Assembly (NCBI GenBank): GCA_037576215.1 | Contig: JBANDB010000007.1 | Location: 1,829,001-1,893,000, forward strand | Direction: 5' to 3' | Source: Armillaria gallica | Taxonomy: Eukaryota > Basidiomycota > Agaricomycetes > Agaricales > Physalacriaceae | Length of the DNA stretch: 64,000 nt | Shown here: positions 39,840 to 51,761 of the stretch, piece by piece | How the letters are laid out: every line of letters begins with the position of its first letter | Position numbering within the stretch: the stretch's first letter is position 1 | Notes under the pieces: generated by a model | Seen by the model: only the letters and a program-made list of their open reading frames with translations | Databases searched by the model: none | Told to the model about the DNA's origin: nothing | Program-made: the position numbers and the translations under genes

Positions 39840-42300
39840 AGCGCAACCGGAACATCTTGCCAACATCGAATCACACAGTACCTTATCTATTCCACTCTCT
39901 CGCCCTTGTCGGATGTAGGTCTCCCAGCTGGGAGCACGCTCGTCCAAGGGCAAGGGAAGAACCTTCGGAAGATGTCCATATATTGAGCATCGCTGACGCG
40001 GGATGAAAGGTAGTGGCGGGAAGATTGATGGATTACGTCCATGACTAGATTATACATTCTTTGTTGTAAGCGTCGATTCAACAGTTTTCTCATAAACGTC
40101 GAACCTCATAGCGTTGCTTTGCATAGCGTACACGACTCATCGCTATCAAATCGCCCGCAGGCGCTCCAGTCTATCGCCTGTTCTTCATCACCGAAGAAGA
40201 CTGGCTTTTTCAGAAGCGCTCGTTGCTATAAGCTAATCAGTTCTGGAAGTGGAAGTGATGCATAGCTTCGGGCTGTCCTTGTGCTCTTGAATAGAAGCCC
40301 TTGGATTCTTATGCATATATAGCAGGGGCATCCTTGTTTCTTCCCATAACCCCTTCTCATGGCGACAGACAGAGCTCCAGACATCTACGTCCCTTTGCTG
40401 ATGACCAAGGGTCATGGATATCGGCTGTGGCTTCCGGACCCGTTTTCAACTCTTCCTCCCGCTTATCTTCGCTGTGGAACACAAGTCGGTGATCTTGGAT
40501 ATCTTACCGATGATGGCGGCTTCGCGTATCTCTTCAATGTGTGCAAGGATGCCAGTGATCCTATCAATCTGAATAGAGTTCCTCCCGACTTTGTACCAGT
40601 GATGGGCATTCCGGTTTCCGGTATACAAGGACGGTTAGAAATGCATGATAAGAACTCGGTGATTACTACCGCTGCTGTGGAACAGAAGTCAATCGGGTTT
40701 GCTGTGTCAGCCGAAGCACCGTGAGTTCTCTCCTCTACATCTTCAGGGTTCTTCTTTTACTGATGTCATGTAGCAACGTCCCTGTTGTCCTTGGGGCGGG
40801 TTGTGGTTTTGAATTTACAAGTTCAAGCTCACGAACCGCCATCCTTGTCCTTCCAGATGGAGGCGAACGTTACGACTCCGAACATCCTCTCCTGCTCCAG
40901 GAATATGCAATTTCCAATGCCCACAGCTGGTACAAATACTTTAATGGACCGGGACAAGGCAGACAGATCCGTAATGGTATGTTATACCTTGTAACTGGAT
41001 GTGACAAATGCCACTCTTGGGGAAACGCGTGCTACCTGCATCCCACTAAGTCCAGTAGTGCATCGTTGAAGTTCGTGGCAACCGGTGTCGCAACACTCAC
41101 AGGAACAGCATGCTACAGATGGGAAGTACAAGCCGGCGTTCATAAACGGAGTCACCATCGCGATATAACACCAGGGGCGACTGCAAATCAGACCATTTTC
41201 TTACGTGGATACTCGATCTCTGTTCGTGAGGACTCATCGTTGCGTGTGAAGCTCCGTATAACAAATCTGGTAAAAACATCCAACAAAAACAAGCCACAGC
41301 GGATTGGGTCTTTGGTTCCCTATAGTGCAAAGCAAATAGCGACAGGCAGACCTGGAACCGCCTGGCAGGTGAGCCCGCTGGTTTATTTTTATGAGTCTTA
41401 ACGCCGTTGAAATCTTATCGCAGGATCATGATACGATGCGTACAACCGGAAGATCTCTTCTCGCCTCGGAGGCAGACGGATCTTCGTCTGACGAGCTACC
41501 AGCACATTCAACAGACGAGGTACCGGAATCTTCGGAAGACGAATCAGAGACTGGTAAATTGATAATAGACATTCCCTATGGCCACGCGACGATGCAGGCC
41601 GAGACGTTGATTCGGCAGCTCCCTGGACGGGGCAAGGTGAGTGAGTATAACGCCAAGCTGTGGTGGAAAGTGATTTCTTCACATTACTAGATTGTCAATC
41701 CATCGGCCTTGGTAAATAAATATATATTGGATACTGTAAGCTAGTGCCTCCGTATGGGCGTACTAAAGCTCTCATCTTCCTCGTATCGACTCTCTAGTAC
41801 CGTGACGCCACTATTGCGCTCACTCATGATGACTTCGAGTGGACGGGCATGGTAAATTGTTGCATCTTTGATACGTTTCCTGTTTCGTTAACAATCTCAC
41901 TAGACTCAAAATCCACTTGATGTTGTGGAGCTTGCGAGCTATGCCCTTGATAACCTCGTCTCTATCAATGAAAGTAGGACATTCCCACAACAGTCGTACT
42001 TCAGTCATAAATCATCTTTCAGGTCTGACAACACCTAACGCATGGGTAACAAAGCGACGGGATGCAGATATAGGCACTTTTGCTCGGTAAGGCGGACCTT
42101 AAGCTTTCGCACGATTAGAAACTGACACTCCCCATGTAGCCAAAATGAGATAAACTCAGTCTCAAATAGTTGGGGTACGTGAGACCCTTTAAAGGAGTCA
42201 GAAGTTTAACCTTTCGTTGTTTAGACTACTCGCGTCACTGGAATCCTACAAGTCCTTCAACAAGATCATATACTCCACAATGGTCTGTCCTTGCCGAAGT
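39840..42300 (+). repeat. segmental duplication, copy 1 (promoter plus N-terminal module)
   Basis: Matches 49130-51570 in order through about 500 bases of upstream sequence and at least seven exons with their introns. Coding parts are about 85-90% alike by eye; introns are less similar. Confidence 0.85.
40316..40322 (+). promoter_or_regulatory. probable TATA box of the module-ARM gene
   Basis: TATATAG 37 bases before the ATG, inside a gcatatatagcaggggcatccttgt context kept almost unchanged in front of the second copy at 49712. Confidence 0.6.
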
Positions 42301-43784
42301 AGACGATCATATGGTTCACAACGAGTCACAACCTCCAATATGGACTCAGAATGCGCAACGTCGTAGGATGGTTGCAATAAGACAACGTGGGTCGGATTTG
42401 TCTGCCGAGAGTGTAGATCTCTCTGGCACCGGGTCATCATCCAGCTTGTCCGGTATGTGTTCAGTGTTTCCGAATGATGGTTGTTGCTAAAATGCATCTT
42501 GTAGACACCCCGAATGCCATTCTTCTAGTTAGCGCCCTGCAAGCTGAAGTGAAAACTACTTGCAGACGGGCCTTTATCGATAACTGTCTTTTCAGGATTC
42601 AATATGTCGCTACGAAATGCGACGAAGGAGCACAGTCCTTGGTTAGAGCCGGAGCTGTTCCGATGCTGGTACACCTGTTGGAGATCCGAGCAACTGAGCC
42701 AGATGGTTTAGAAGTAGTTTTGACAACACTTGGTCTCGTCGCGTGCGTTGTATTGTTCGTTTCTCTGTTTGTTTCTCACTACTATTCACCCAGTCACGAC
42801 ATCATAAGCGCCAACATAATTTACCGGACCAACACCACTAGAACCCTGATTGAAATAGTTAAATCCTCAACTTCGGATCCCGTCATTACCCTCGCTCTAT
42901 GGTGTCTTAGCCGTATCTGCCGAAATGCCGATGTCGCCGCTGGTCTCATCAAACAGAATCTCGTCAGCGTTGTCCTTGAAAAAACTCTGCGCAGCAAGCT
43001 TGCCTCCGCCCGTATGTCAGCATGGTGCATTGGCATCCTCATCCATAATGATGCGATAGCCGATGAACTCAGCGACCTCGGCGTTATACCGGAAATTGCT
43101 GCCTATCTTCGACAGGCATCGACCACGAGCGCCGTCACTTCCGATGACATTTGCGCGGGACTTTACGCAGTCGCTCGAATCGCTCGTACCATCAAGCTTT
43201 CGAAGGCCCTATATAAACAGGGATGCGTATCTCTTGTTTCGTTCCACTTGACGTCGTCGAATGACCCGTCGGTCCTTATGTGGGCTGCGTATGCAGCAGG
43301 CTGCATGATACAGCCAAACAGCGCTGACATGATTAAGGTGCTCGTAGACGCCGACGTCGCGCGAGGCCTCTGCCGCTTGCCAAGTGTACTTCCGCCGGAA
43401 GTTGTCGAACCGCTGGGTTCGTTCGCATTTGCCATCCAGCGGTTTATCTGCGCCGAATGGGGAGGCGGAACACGTAAGGCGCTTGTAGACGCTGGAGTTG
43501 TGAACGCGCTGTTGATCGCGCTAAGAACGGTCGCTGATGAGCCCTACCCGCAGATCCATATGCAGACGGCTTTGGCAATGAGCTTTTTGGGCGATGTAGG
43601 AGGATCTGCCATCAGGAAGGAGATTGTCAATGCAGGTGGTACCACTATTTTAAAGCGGGTGGCGGAAAATGGTAGTGCGGATGTATCTAAAGCGTGCTCG
43701 ATGGCGGTAACGAGTATCACGAGTAACCGGCCGACAAGGAATCCTGGTATTTCACTCTTTGTCCAGCGCACGACATCCTCTTGA
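40359..43784 (+). CDS. fungal N-terminal module joined to armadillo repeats
   Basis: Eleven exons (40359-40720, 40774-41368, 41424-41636, 41691-41735, 41798-41851, 41904-41973, 42023-42086, 42140-42174, 42225-42452, 42505-42742, 42794-43784) total 2895 bases, an exact frame of 964 residues. Residues 1 to about 320 form a module known to me only as an unnamed Agaricomycete family (TKGHGY..WLPDPF near 16; GAGCGFEF; a C-x2-C-x5-C motif). An acidic Ser-rich linker and a THDDFEW-containing segment follow. Residues from about 560 are ARM-like helical repeats ending near the stop. The last intron (51 bases) is also open in frame, so it could be retained. ARM repeats act in protein binding; the molecular role is not known. 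The ATG lies shortly after a TATA box. No disablement was seen. Confidence 0.85.
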
Positions 43785-44102
43785 TTGACTGTCATTTTTT
43801 TAAGCATTTACAAAGACGGCTACGACACATAATTGGAGCGTCGGGTGTCCTGATTATCACACTGCTTGCCCTGTTTCTCTCGCGACACAGAGTCCTCGTC
43901 CTAGCGGGTAATGAGTGCTATGTAGGCGTCATAGTGCTTTGTTTTTGAGCTCTACGTATCCCAACAATAATATTAATGTTTTTTGAACGCAAATCTTATG
44001 AGTTGACGAGCGAAGCAAACTGAGATTCGATAGTTACTTGAAGAACTTAGCTTGGAGACAGGTGGCAATCTACATCTGTCTCACTGCCTGCCAGCAGCTC
44101 TG

Positions 44103-44447
44103 TTAGCCTTTCTTGGCCCTGAGTGTCTGAGCTGTACCAATCGGCCGGGGCTCGTATAATGACCCTGCCATGGTGCTTACAGTTTTCCCTTCAGCAGCGG
44201 ATGGGCTCCAGTGCACGTCTTGTTCGCAGATGTAGAAGAGAACGCACGTTGGTTCGTTGGAAACATCAACATCAACTATCTTTTGTTCCAGAGCAGAGGT
44301 AGCCGTGTTCTCATTGTACACTCCTAAATTTTCTCGTACACTAGGATCCGAGATGTTCACTATGTATATCGACAGAGTTTTTGGCCAGTCGCCTGACCAA
44401 TTCAAATGATTAGAAGAACGATATTGGAGCCCCCCGGAAGACCACAT
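44103..44447 (-). CDS. possible Kre9/KNH-like beta-domain protein or fragment
   Basis: About 114 residues from an ATG (MWSSGGLQYRSS) with a W..GG start and an SGDWPKTLSIYIVNISDP stretch. This resembles N-terminal beta domains of Kre9/Knh1-type fungal cell-wall proteins, usually secreted and GPI-anchored. The frame extends seven further codons upstream, ending at a possible intron boundary. No signal peptide or GPI tail is seen, so a 5' exon may be missing or the gene may be a remnant. The family assignment is weak. Confidence 0.35.
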   Translation of the reverse strand: MWSSGGLQYRSSNHLNWSGDWPKTLSIYIVNISDPSVRENLGVYNENTATSALEQKIVDVDVSNEPTCVLFYICEQDVHWSPSAAEGKTVSTMAGSLYEPRPIGTAQTLRAKKG

Positions 44448-44479
44448 ACCACTGCTGGTACATGCTATTATCACCGAGC

Positions 44480-46040
44480 CGACGAACCACTTGTCAATGC
44501 GGTGTCAACAAAGTGCCAGAGGCACCTCGGCATCGTCACCCAATGGAACTCCTAGTCGGTTGCATAATTACCCTCCAAATGACTTCCCGAGAACACACAT
44601 ACAACGACAGGTAGAGTAGCATCTGCGCGACCTTCTTCTCTTCACAGATCACGAGTTCTCCAAAGACGCGCCGGCTTCAAAGCTCGAGTCTTCCGTCTGT
44701 GCTACAACATGTCATCGAACATCCAGAGTGCACGCGCCAACCCTGGACCCAAAGCTGATCTATCTTGATATGAGCATCCGCTAGATGCACGCGGAGCTAA
44801 AGACCGTGGATTGATGCAAGTACGATGCCGCACATAAGTATCCCCTAGACTGGTCGTTCGTAAGGGAAGCAAGAGTGTGTCTTTATCCTCCCCAAGAGAG
44901 ATGTAATGCTGTGCCTTTCGATATTTATATCTTGCCGTGCCAACTACCGATTTAGCACCGTTTAGTCTTCCTTGAATGAACGAGGGGCGGAGAGATCGGA
45001 ATAGGTATGATACTACATCGTTTGATGTTGGCAAGACGTTCTGGATGTTGAGAAGCTTGGTAACGTAGTATGGCGCGACATCATCCTTAACAGATGGTCA
45101 GAAAACAGTGGATAATGACAACGGCGAGGAACACATACGGCCAGTCCTGCCAACACCCCGTTCGGAGTGCCCCGTCTGTTGGCGTTCTACCAGCAAGTGC
45201 CAGTAGGATACACGCTTAGATGAACTTCAAACAAAAAATATCAAAAGACGGGCCTGCAAAACGCGTGATGGTTCATTTTGAGCGGCTTTAAGTTCAACTC
45301 GTAAGCGAGACTGGCTGCCAGTGCCGGCAGTTGATATCCTTGTGATGGCCGGAGAGAAGCCGGTCAGGGAAAACGCCGAGTTCAGTTTCCGCAACTAGCC
45401 TTCCCGAAATCTAAGTCTTCCTCCGTCTACGCTGTTGACTTTGCTGCTCTCGCTGCCAGGCTACTACATGACTCTCCGGAAAAGGGTGACGGAACGTTGC
45501 GACGAGATCGTTATTTCATAAGTATAAGTATTGTATCGTCACTTATTGCTTTCTGTTGTACAGCGTCGTCACGACATATGTATATTTTATTTCTGAGGCC
45601 CCATTTCTGCCATGTCTCGACCGCTCACGAAGGGGCGGGGGTCTTCCACAGTCAACAATGTCGCAGACGAGCTCATTTTTTCCCCATTGGATAATGGAAG
45701 ATAGGCGAGTATTGAATATTTATCGCATGTGTCGAGCTAACGAATCAGATGGAGCCTTCAAGGAGGAGATTAACAAGCGTCGATTCAAGCGGAATATACC
45801 AACTTTCTGAAGATGAACGCGTAGGAACGTGGAAAGTTGCGCCCTCTCCCCGGCGGACTCTGACTCTGTGGGCTTCGAGTCGACGACATAGAAAACAGGG
45901 GCTTGGAGAGGTTCGCCTTACGCCGTTCACAGCCAAGGAGACACAACTACCTTTGCTCATGCGCGGCAAGGTTCCAGAAGTTGCTGCTCGCTCCTCGCGA
46001 TGGAGACCTGGACGACGACTCTCATACGTGTGGTAGAATC
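44480..46040 (+). repeat. interspersed repeat copy R8
   Basis: Contains the cttaacagatggtcagaaaac block near 45090, the aagacgggcctgcaaaacgcgtgatggttcatttt block near 45250, the ctactacatgactctccgg block near 45465, the aacgaatcagatggagccttcaaggagg block near 45738, and the right-end block near 45920. Confidence 0.68.
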
Positions 46041-46319
46041 TGATGGAGAGGGATTTGGTATCTGAGGGAAGTGGAGCTGAAGTAGCATAACTGGTCGAGA
46101 GAGGGGGCGTTTGGCTCAAAAGCAACAGGCGCACAATGATCGGCTCATGTCTCCCAATCCACCTTGGGTCATGTCCGCCGTTGAGAAGGGACTCCAAATT
46201 TCCTTCTGGTATCCACTCGGGAGCAAAAACGGTGCTGAACGGCAGAGGTGCATTTTGTTTGTTATCCAGTAGGTCAACAATCGAGCATATGGACCTGTGA
46301 CGAATGCCTGATTGTGCAG

Positions 46320-48690
46320 ACTTCGCTTGGAAAAACTAGTCTCAGGGAACGGAATGGACACTATCAGGGTTCGAACCCGGTCTACCGAGGTCATACTTCC
46401 TACGTTATAGCGCCACGGTAAAACGATAATAGTGTCAACCCGAAGCGAGGAAGACAGTCATCTTTTCTTTGCACACAGGGAAGAACTGGAGGTTCTGACC
46501 GGTTTCGCCTGCGAGAAAACGAGGGAAGGAGATGGCCGCAAGAAAGCAAAGTCGAACAATTTTGCTCGTCGGATGCATGTTTGAGTTGTGAAGGAGTAGT
46601 AACCGAGAAAGTATGAGAGACCAGCAAGTAAACAGGTGACCCAACATTCAATTCAGAGCAGTAACGTCGTTGTACAAATCAAAGAGCTGCCTGCTCTCTT
46701 CCCTTTTGATTCCAAGTCCAGAGTCCCGACTGATGCCAAAAATTAATCGACGTGCCGCTCGTGGAAGATACTAGAAGGTGGATTTTTGCAGCGACGGTCT
46801 ATCAGAAGTGGATGGTAAGAGCCTTTCACAGAGCTTTCGTGACAAGAGGGATCAAAAAGTCTTTGTTCTATCGCCTGAGTAAAGATCAGAACGACATTGG
46901 CGATTAAAACCACATACCATTGCGTGCGTGCGCACGACGCAAGGAGTAAGGGCACCCACTACCATCACCGGATGGAACCTCTCGAGTCTCGGTCGCGCAC
47001 ACGACTCGTCAAGCAGCAACGACAGCAGAATAACGGCTGATTTCACCAAGGACGCGTCTGCTTGATCTACGTCCATCCCGAGTGCATGCGCCAACCCAAG
47101 GCGGGTCCATATTTAGTCGGCCATTATCTCCAGTTCTTCCTTCAGACACCGCATCCCTCCCCGTCAAGACATGAGAATTGTGTGTGAACGGGCGTATGAT
47201 TAGGGTGTCTGCTTGAAGCGCTATGGTTTGATGCGAGTGTGATTATGTGCATATACACCATTTCCCTCCCCATATCCAGGCGCAGAAGAACGAAGTAAAA
47301 GGCCAGTCGTGGCCGGGAGTCAAAACGAAGTACCAAAATCGGAATGCATTCGAGTCTCGAGCAAGAACGTATAATCATACGGTGATGAAGCGACTCGGGT
47401 GTGGATTATGGGGAATTCCACAGTGTTCGAATGAGAGTCAAGGGAGAGGGATTTGTTGTTTGATTTGGTTATCTAGTAAGACGCGACGTCACCGCGTTAC
47501 CCTTAACAGATGGTCAGAAGACGGTGGACGACGATAACGGAGTGGAACTTACCATCGGCTATACGATCAGGCCTACCAACACCAGTTCACCGTCCCCATA
47601 ACTTGATCACTCCCGGACCACAGATGCAAAGTATATCGAAAGACGGATTTGTAAAACGAGCACATAATGGCTGCATATCGTTGTTATCTGTGTGAAGTCT
47701 AGGATCTGGTATCGAGAGAGAAATGGAGTTGTTAGGGTTTAGGTTGAGTGCCGAGTGTAGCGCTGAATGTTCGAACCGCTGAGGGTTTTTGCTAAGAGTT
47801 TAGAGTTTAGAAAACCGGTATGCGGTCCCAATAAGGAACACCGGGGTTCTGTGCCGCCACGGAATGTGTCACAGACCATAAGATGACGTAAATCGAGACT
47901 GGCTGCCGGTGCACAGTTGATGGTGGTGGCAGAGTCCGAGCGAAACTACCTCTTACCATGACCAGCCTTCCTCCAGTTTCTATTGGCCTTGTTGCTAGAC
48001 TGCTACGTGCATGTATGCAGCAGTAGCACGACGCACGACTATCCGAATAATGATGGAAAATTTGGAACAGTAGGATTTTGATTTTGAGGTATGTATCGTC
48101 TTTCGTTACTATCTGTTAAATAATGCTTGATATCTATCCCATTAATTGTAGTCCATTTTTACTAGATGAATCCGCGCTTGGGTCAATATGCTACATGAAA
48201 TCACGGAGCCATTACATGAATATTGTCTCTGGTATGTCGCGCACGCTCGAAGGAGCAAAATCTGCCTGTCAATCAATACACCGCAATGCCGCGTATCTTT
48301 CTATAGTCGAGCTGTGGGGGCTGCAGAAATTTGGAAGGCAGGTATGCTTTGAATAATTCATCGCCTGTTGTCGAGCTAACGAGATTTTTGTTCAAATAGC
48401 ACCTTCAAGGAGGAGATTACTACGCGTCGGTTCAAGTGGAACATACCAACTTTCTGAAGGAATACGCGGAGGAAAGTTGCCTCCTCTTCCTGGCGTCGAT
48501 TCATGGACTCTGGCTTAGGGTGTCCCAAGCGGACGGCCTAGAAAACGCGTGACAAAGTTCACAGCAGCTAAGGAAACGATTATATTTCCTCCTTACGCGC
48601 TCGACCAGATTCCAGAAGTTGTTGGCCACTCCTTGCGATTGATACTCGGTCGACGAAACTCCTTATAGTACGTGCGAGAAGGATTAGGAC
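46320..48690 (+). repeat. interspersed repeat copy R9, nearly complete
   Basis: Runs in order from the tRNA-like core through the accacataccattgcgtgcgtgcgc block (46915), the atacaccatttccctcc block (47254), the cttaacagatggtcagaag block (47502), the gagcgaaactacctcttacc block (47938), the gaggtatgtatcgtc block (48088), and the caccttcaaggaggagatta block (48400) to the right end. It is one of the most complete copies. Confidence 0.7.
46357..46436 (-). repeat. tRNA-like core with perfect acceptor stem
   Basis: On the minus strand it starts GACACTA and ends TAGTGTC, a perfect seven-base-pair acceptor stem 80 nt apart. A GGGTTCGAACCC T-arm-like element sits 12 bases from the 3' end and a GGCGCTATA block lies in the D-arm region. 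The anticodon arm is not convincing, so tRNA-derived, not a tRNA gene. Confidence 0.6.
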
Positions 48691-49129
48691 CTATCGCGCA
48701 TCTTCCGTGGCGGATCCGTTCATCTTGATTCATCGATTCATCGTTGGTACTCTCTACTCCTTTCTCTTCCAACGTTCTCCCACCCGATAGTCTCAGGAGG
48801 GAGAGTCGTCTTTGGAGAACGCGTGACGGACCGGTTTTCCCTGCGTCACGGCGAATTACGTCTGTCGTCGACTCTCTACCAGCAAGTCCCATGAATAGTG
48901 GAAGGAGAGGCCGCTTTCTCATAGACAAGGAGGAGATCCGTCCTCTCTCTCATGTGCTCATCCCAATGTATTTGGAGTGGTGGCGAATACGGGCAGGTGA
49001 TAACAATAGTATGTTTGTCTACTATTATCCTCGTCTGTCACCTTCTGATGAGCTGCCAGGGGGCGGGAAAAAGATCTCGTATATTTCCTGCCACAAATGT
49101 GGATTGCTGCAGCGGTAACTAGGCATTGA
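48690..49129. other. no gene recognised
   Basis: Right margin of repeat R9 followed by sequence without family match. A frame at 48744-49118 is open but lacks support. Confidence 0.4.
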
Positions 49130-51570
49130 ACAACCGGAACGTCTTGCTAACATCTGTCGGATGTAGGTCTTCACACTCGTCCAAGGTCAGGGGAAGAATC
49201 TTCAGAAGACGCCCGGTTGTCGGTCTGTGGCACTGCTCGTCTGAAAGTATTGCGACATAGCCTGGCAAGCCAGTGTTAGAGGTACTCCCGGTGCTTGCAA
49301 CTGTGGATAATCGCGACAGATCGTGACCCTCCATGTGGTGTCGCAATATGTGTTTGAGAAGACGATGCATGCCGTGTTTTGGTTCGTAGTTGTGGTGGCG
49401 GCGATATTGAGCACCGTTGACTCGAAATGAAAGATAGTGACGGAAGGAATGATGGGTTACATCCCTGAATAGATAATACATTCTTTGTCGTAAGTGTCGA
49501 TTCCGACAGTTTGCTCATGAACGCTGAACCTCATATCGCTGCTTTGCGTAGTGTCCACGACTCATCACTATCAAATCCTGCAGTCTATCGCTTGTTCTCC
49601 ATCACCGAAGCTTTTTCAGAAGCGCTCTTTGCTATAAAGCTAATCAGTTCTGGAAGTGATGCACAGCTACGGGTGCTGTTAAATAGACGCCCCTGGATTC
49701 TTACGGATACATATATAGCAGGGGCATCCTTGTTTCTTCCCACAACCCCTTCTCATGGCGACAGACAGAGCTCCAGACATTTACGTCCCATTGCTGATGA
49801 CCAAAGGTCATGGATATCCGCTGTGGCTTCCGGATCCGTTTTCAACCCTTCCTCCTGCTTATCTTCGCTGTGGAACACAAGTTGGTGATCTTGGATATCT
49901 TACCGATGATGGCGGCTTCGCGTATCTCTTCAATGTGTGCAAGGATGCCAGCGATCCTATCAATCTGAACAGAGTTCCTCCTGACTTTGTACCGATGACG
50001 GGCATTCCGGGTTTCGGTATACAAGGGCGGGCAGAAATGCATGATAAGCACTCGGTGATTACTACCTCTGCCGTGAGAAAAAAGTCAATTGGGTTTGCTG
50101 TATCAGGCGGAGTACCGTGAGTACTCATCTACGCTTTGGGGGTCTTCTTTGATCGATACCATTCAGCAATCTCCCTGTCGTCTTCGGAGCGGGTTGTGGT
50201 TTCGAATTTACGAGCTCAAGCTCACGAGCCGCCGTCCTTGTCCTTCCAGATGGCGGCGAACGTTACGACTCCGAACATCCTCTCCTGCTCGAGGAATATG
50301 CGATGTCCAATGCCCACAGCTGGTACAAATACCTTAATGGCCCGAGACAGGGCAGACGGATCCGTAATGGTATGCTATACCTTGTAACCGGATACGACAA
50401 GTGCCACTCTTGGGGTAACGCGTGCTACTCACATGCCATTGAGTCCAGCAGCGCATCATTGAAGTTTATGGCTACCGATGTTATAGAACTCACGGGAACA
50501 GTACACTACAGTTGGGAGGTACAACCTGGTGTTCATAAACGGAATCACGATCGCGATATGACACCAGGAGCGACCGCAAATCAGACGATTTTCTTGCGCG
50601 GATACTCGATCTCTATTGTTGAGAAATCATACAAGAAGTTCCATTTTAGAGAAAAGGTGAAACTGCGCGACTCGGAGAAGCCACCGCAGGATTCGTCCAT
50701 TCCCTATAGTGCTACACCGCAAAGTAGCACGACAGTGGTAACTGTGGAGACAACATCCGGAACCGCCCAGGTGAGCTCTCTATTTTCTTTTCACAAGTCT
50801 TAATGTTGAAATCTGGTCCCAGGGGCAGGGTGCGGGGATGGAGAGGCGTACGGCCAGACCACTCAATTTCGACGACTCGGAGATGGAAGGATCTTCATAC
50901 GACGAGTATTCGGGAAGCGGGGTATCGGAGTCTTCGAAAGACAAGTCGGAAACTGATACATCGGTAATGGATATTCCCTATGGCCGTACTACCATGCGGG
51001 CCGACACATTAGTTCAGCAGCTCCCTGGACAGGGCAAGGCAAGTATAAGTGCTTCAGTGCGGTGGAATTGTACTGAATTCGCATTACTAGATTTCCAATC
51101 CATCAGCCTTAATAAACAAACACATCTTAGATACTGTAAGCTAGTACCTCCATACGGCTGTATTCTAGCTCATCTTCCTTGTAATGACTCTAGCACCCTG
51201 ATGCTACTATCGCACTAACTCATGATGACTTTGAGTGGAGGGGTGTGGAAAACAATGTATGTTGCTGTGTCGTTGATAGGTCTTCTGGTTTGTTAACAAT
51301 ATCACTAGGTCCGAAATCCACTTAATGTTATGGACCTTGCGAAGTATGCTATCGGTAACAAGTTTGTCTCTATCAATGAAAGTAAGATATTCCCATTACA
51401 GTCTTGCTTGAGTTGTAACTCTTTTTTTCAGGCAAGACAACACCTAATGCATGGGTAGCAAAAGGACAGGATACAGATTTAGGTGTGGACACTTTTACTC
51501 GGTAAGGAATTGAGCTTTAAAATGATGAAGGCTGATTGAAGCCACTACCCCCAATGGTCCCCCATAGCCA
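49130..51570 (+). repeat. segmental duplication, copy 2
   Basis: Partner of 39840-42300. Homology runs through the intron after the seventh exon and a short piece of the PQWS-coding exon, then breaks into HET-gene sequence. Confidence 0.85.
49712..49718 (+). promoter_or_regulatory. probable TATA box of module copy 2
   Basis: TATATAG 37 bases before the ATG, the same distance as in copy 1. Confidence 0.6.
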
Positions 51571-51761
51571 AGCTGATATCTATTTCCGAAGCACTCTCCC
51601 CAAAGTCAACCTTTTCGCGTTCAGCGAGACCGGCCAGGCGGAATCGTCTATCGAGGTTCCAATGCAGCGGTCGTACAGCAGTCGAAGTCCTGTCATATCA
51701 TCCCACCTCGCGGACACTCCCTGCGCTACACTTGGCGTTCAGGGGGTCTTGGATCTACTGA
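49755..51761 (+). CDS. second copy of the N-terminal module, lacking the ARM half
   Basis: Exons and phases follow copy 1: TKGHGYPLWLPDPF, GAGCGFEF, the C-x2-C-x5-C motif, acidic linker, THDDFEW and TTPNAW segments are all present. Where copy 1 ends an exon before gtaaat, copy 2 has gaaaac, and a strong gtatgt donor nine bases later keeps the frame. After the TFTR codons an intron (about 51506-51540) leads to an exon beginning HYPQWS, which resembles PQWS in copy 1. The frame then runs about 60 more codons to a TGA at 51759-51761, overlapping the HET gene in another frame. The ARM half is absent. It may be a short module-only protein or a truncated gene; the 3' end is uncertain. Confidence 0.65.

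Noticed and set aside
46357..46436. A functional tRNA gene
   Set aside because: Acceptor and T-arm signals are good, but no normal seven-base anticodon loop with T33 is found, and related segments are degenerate members of a repeat family.
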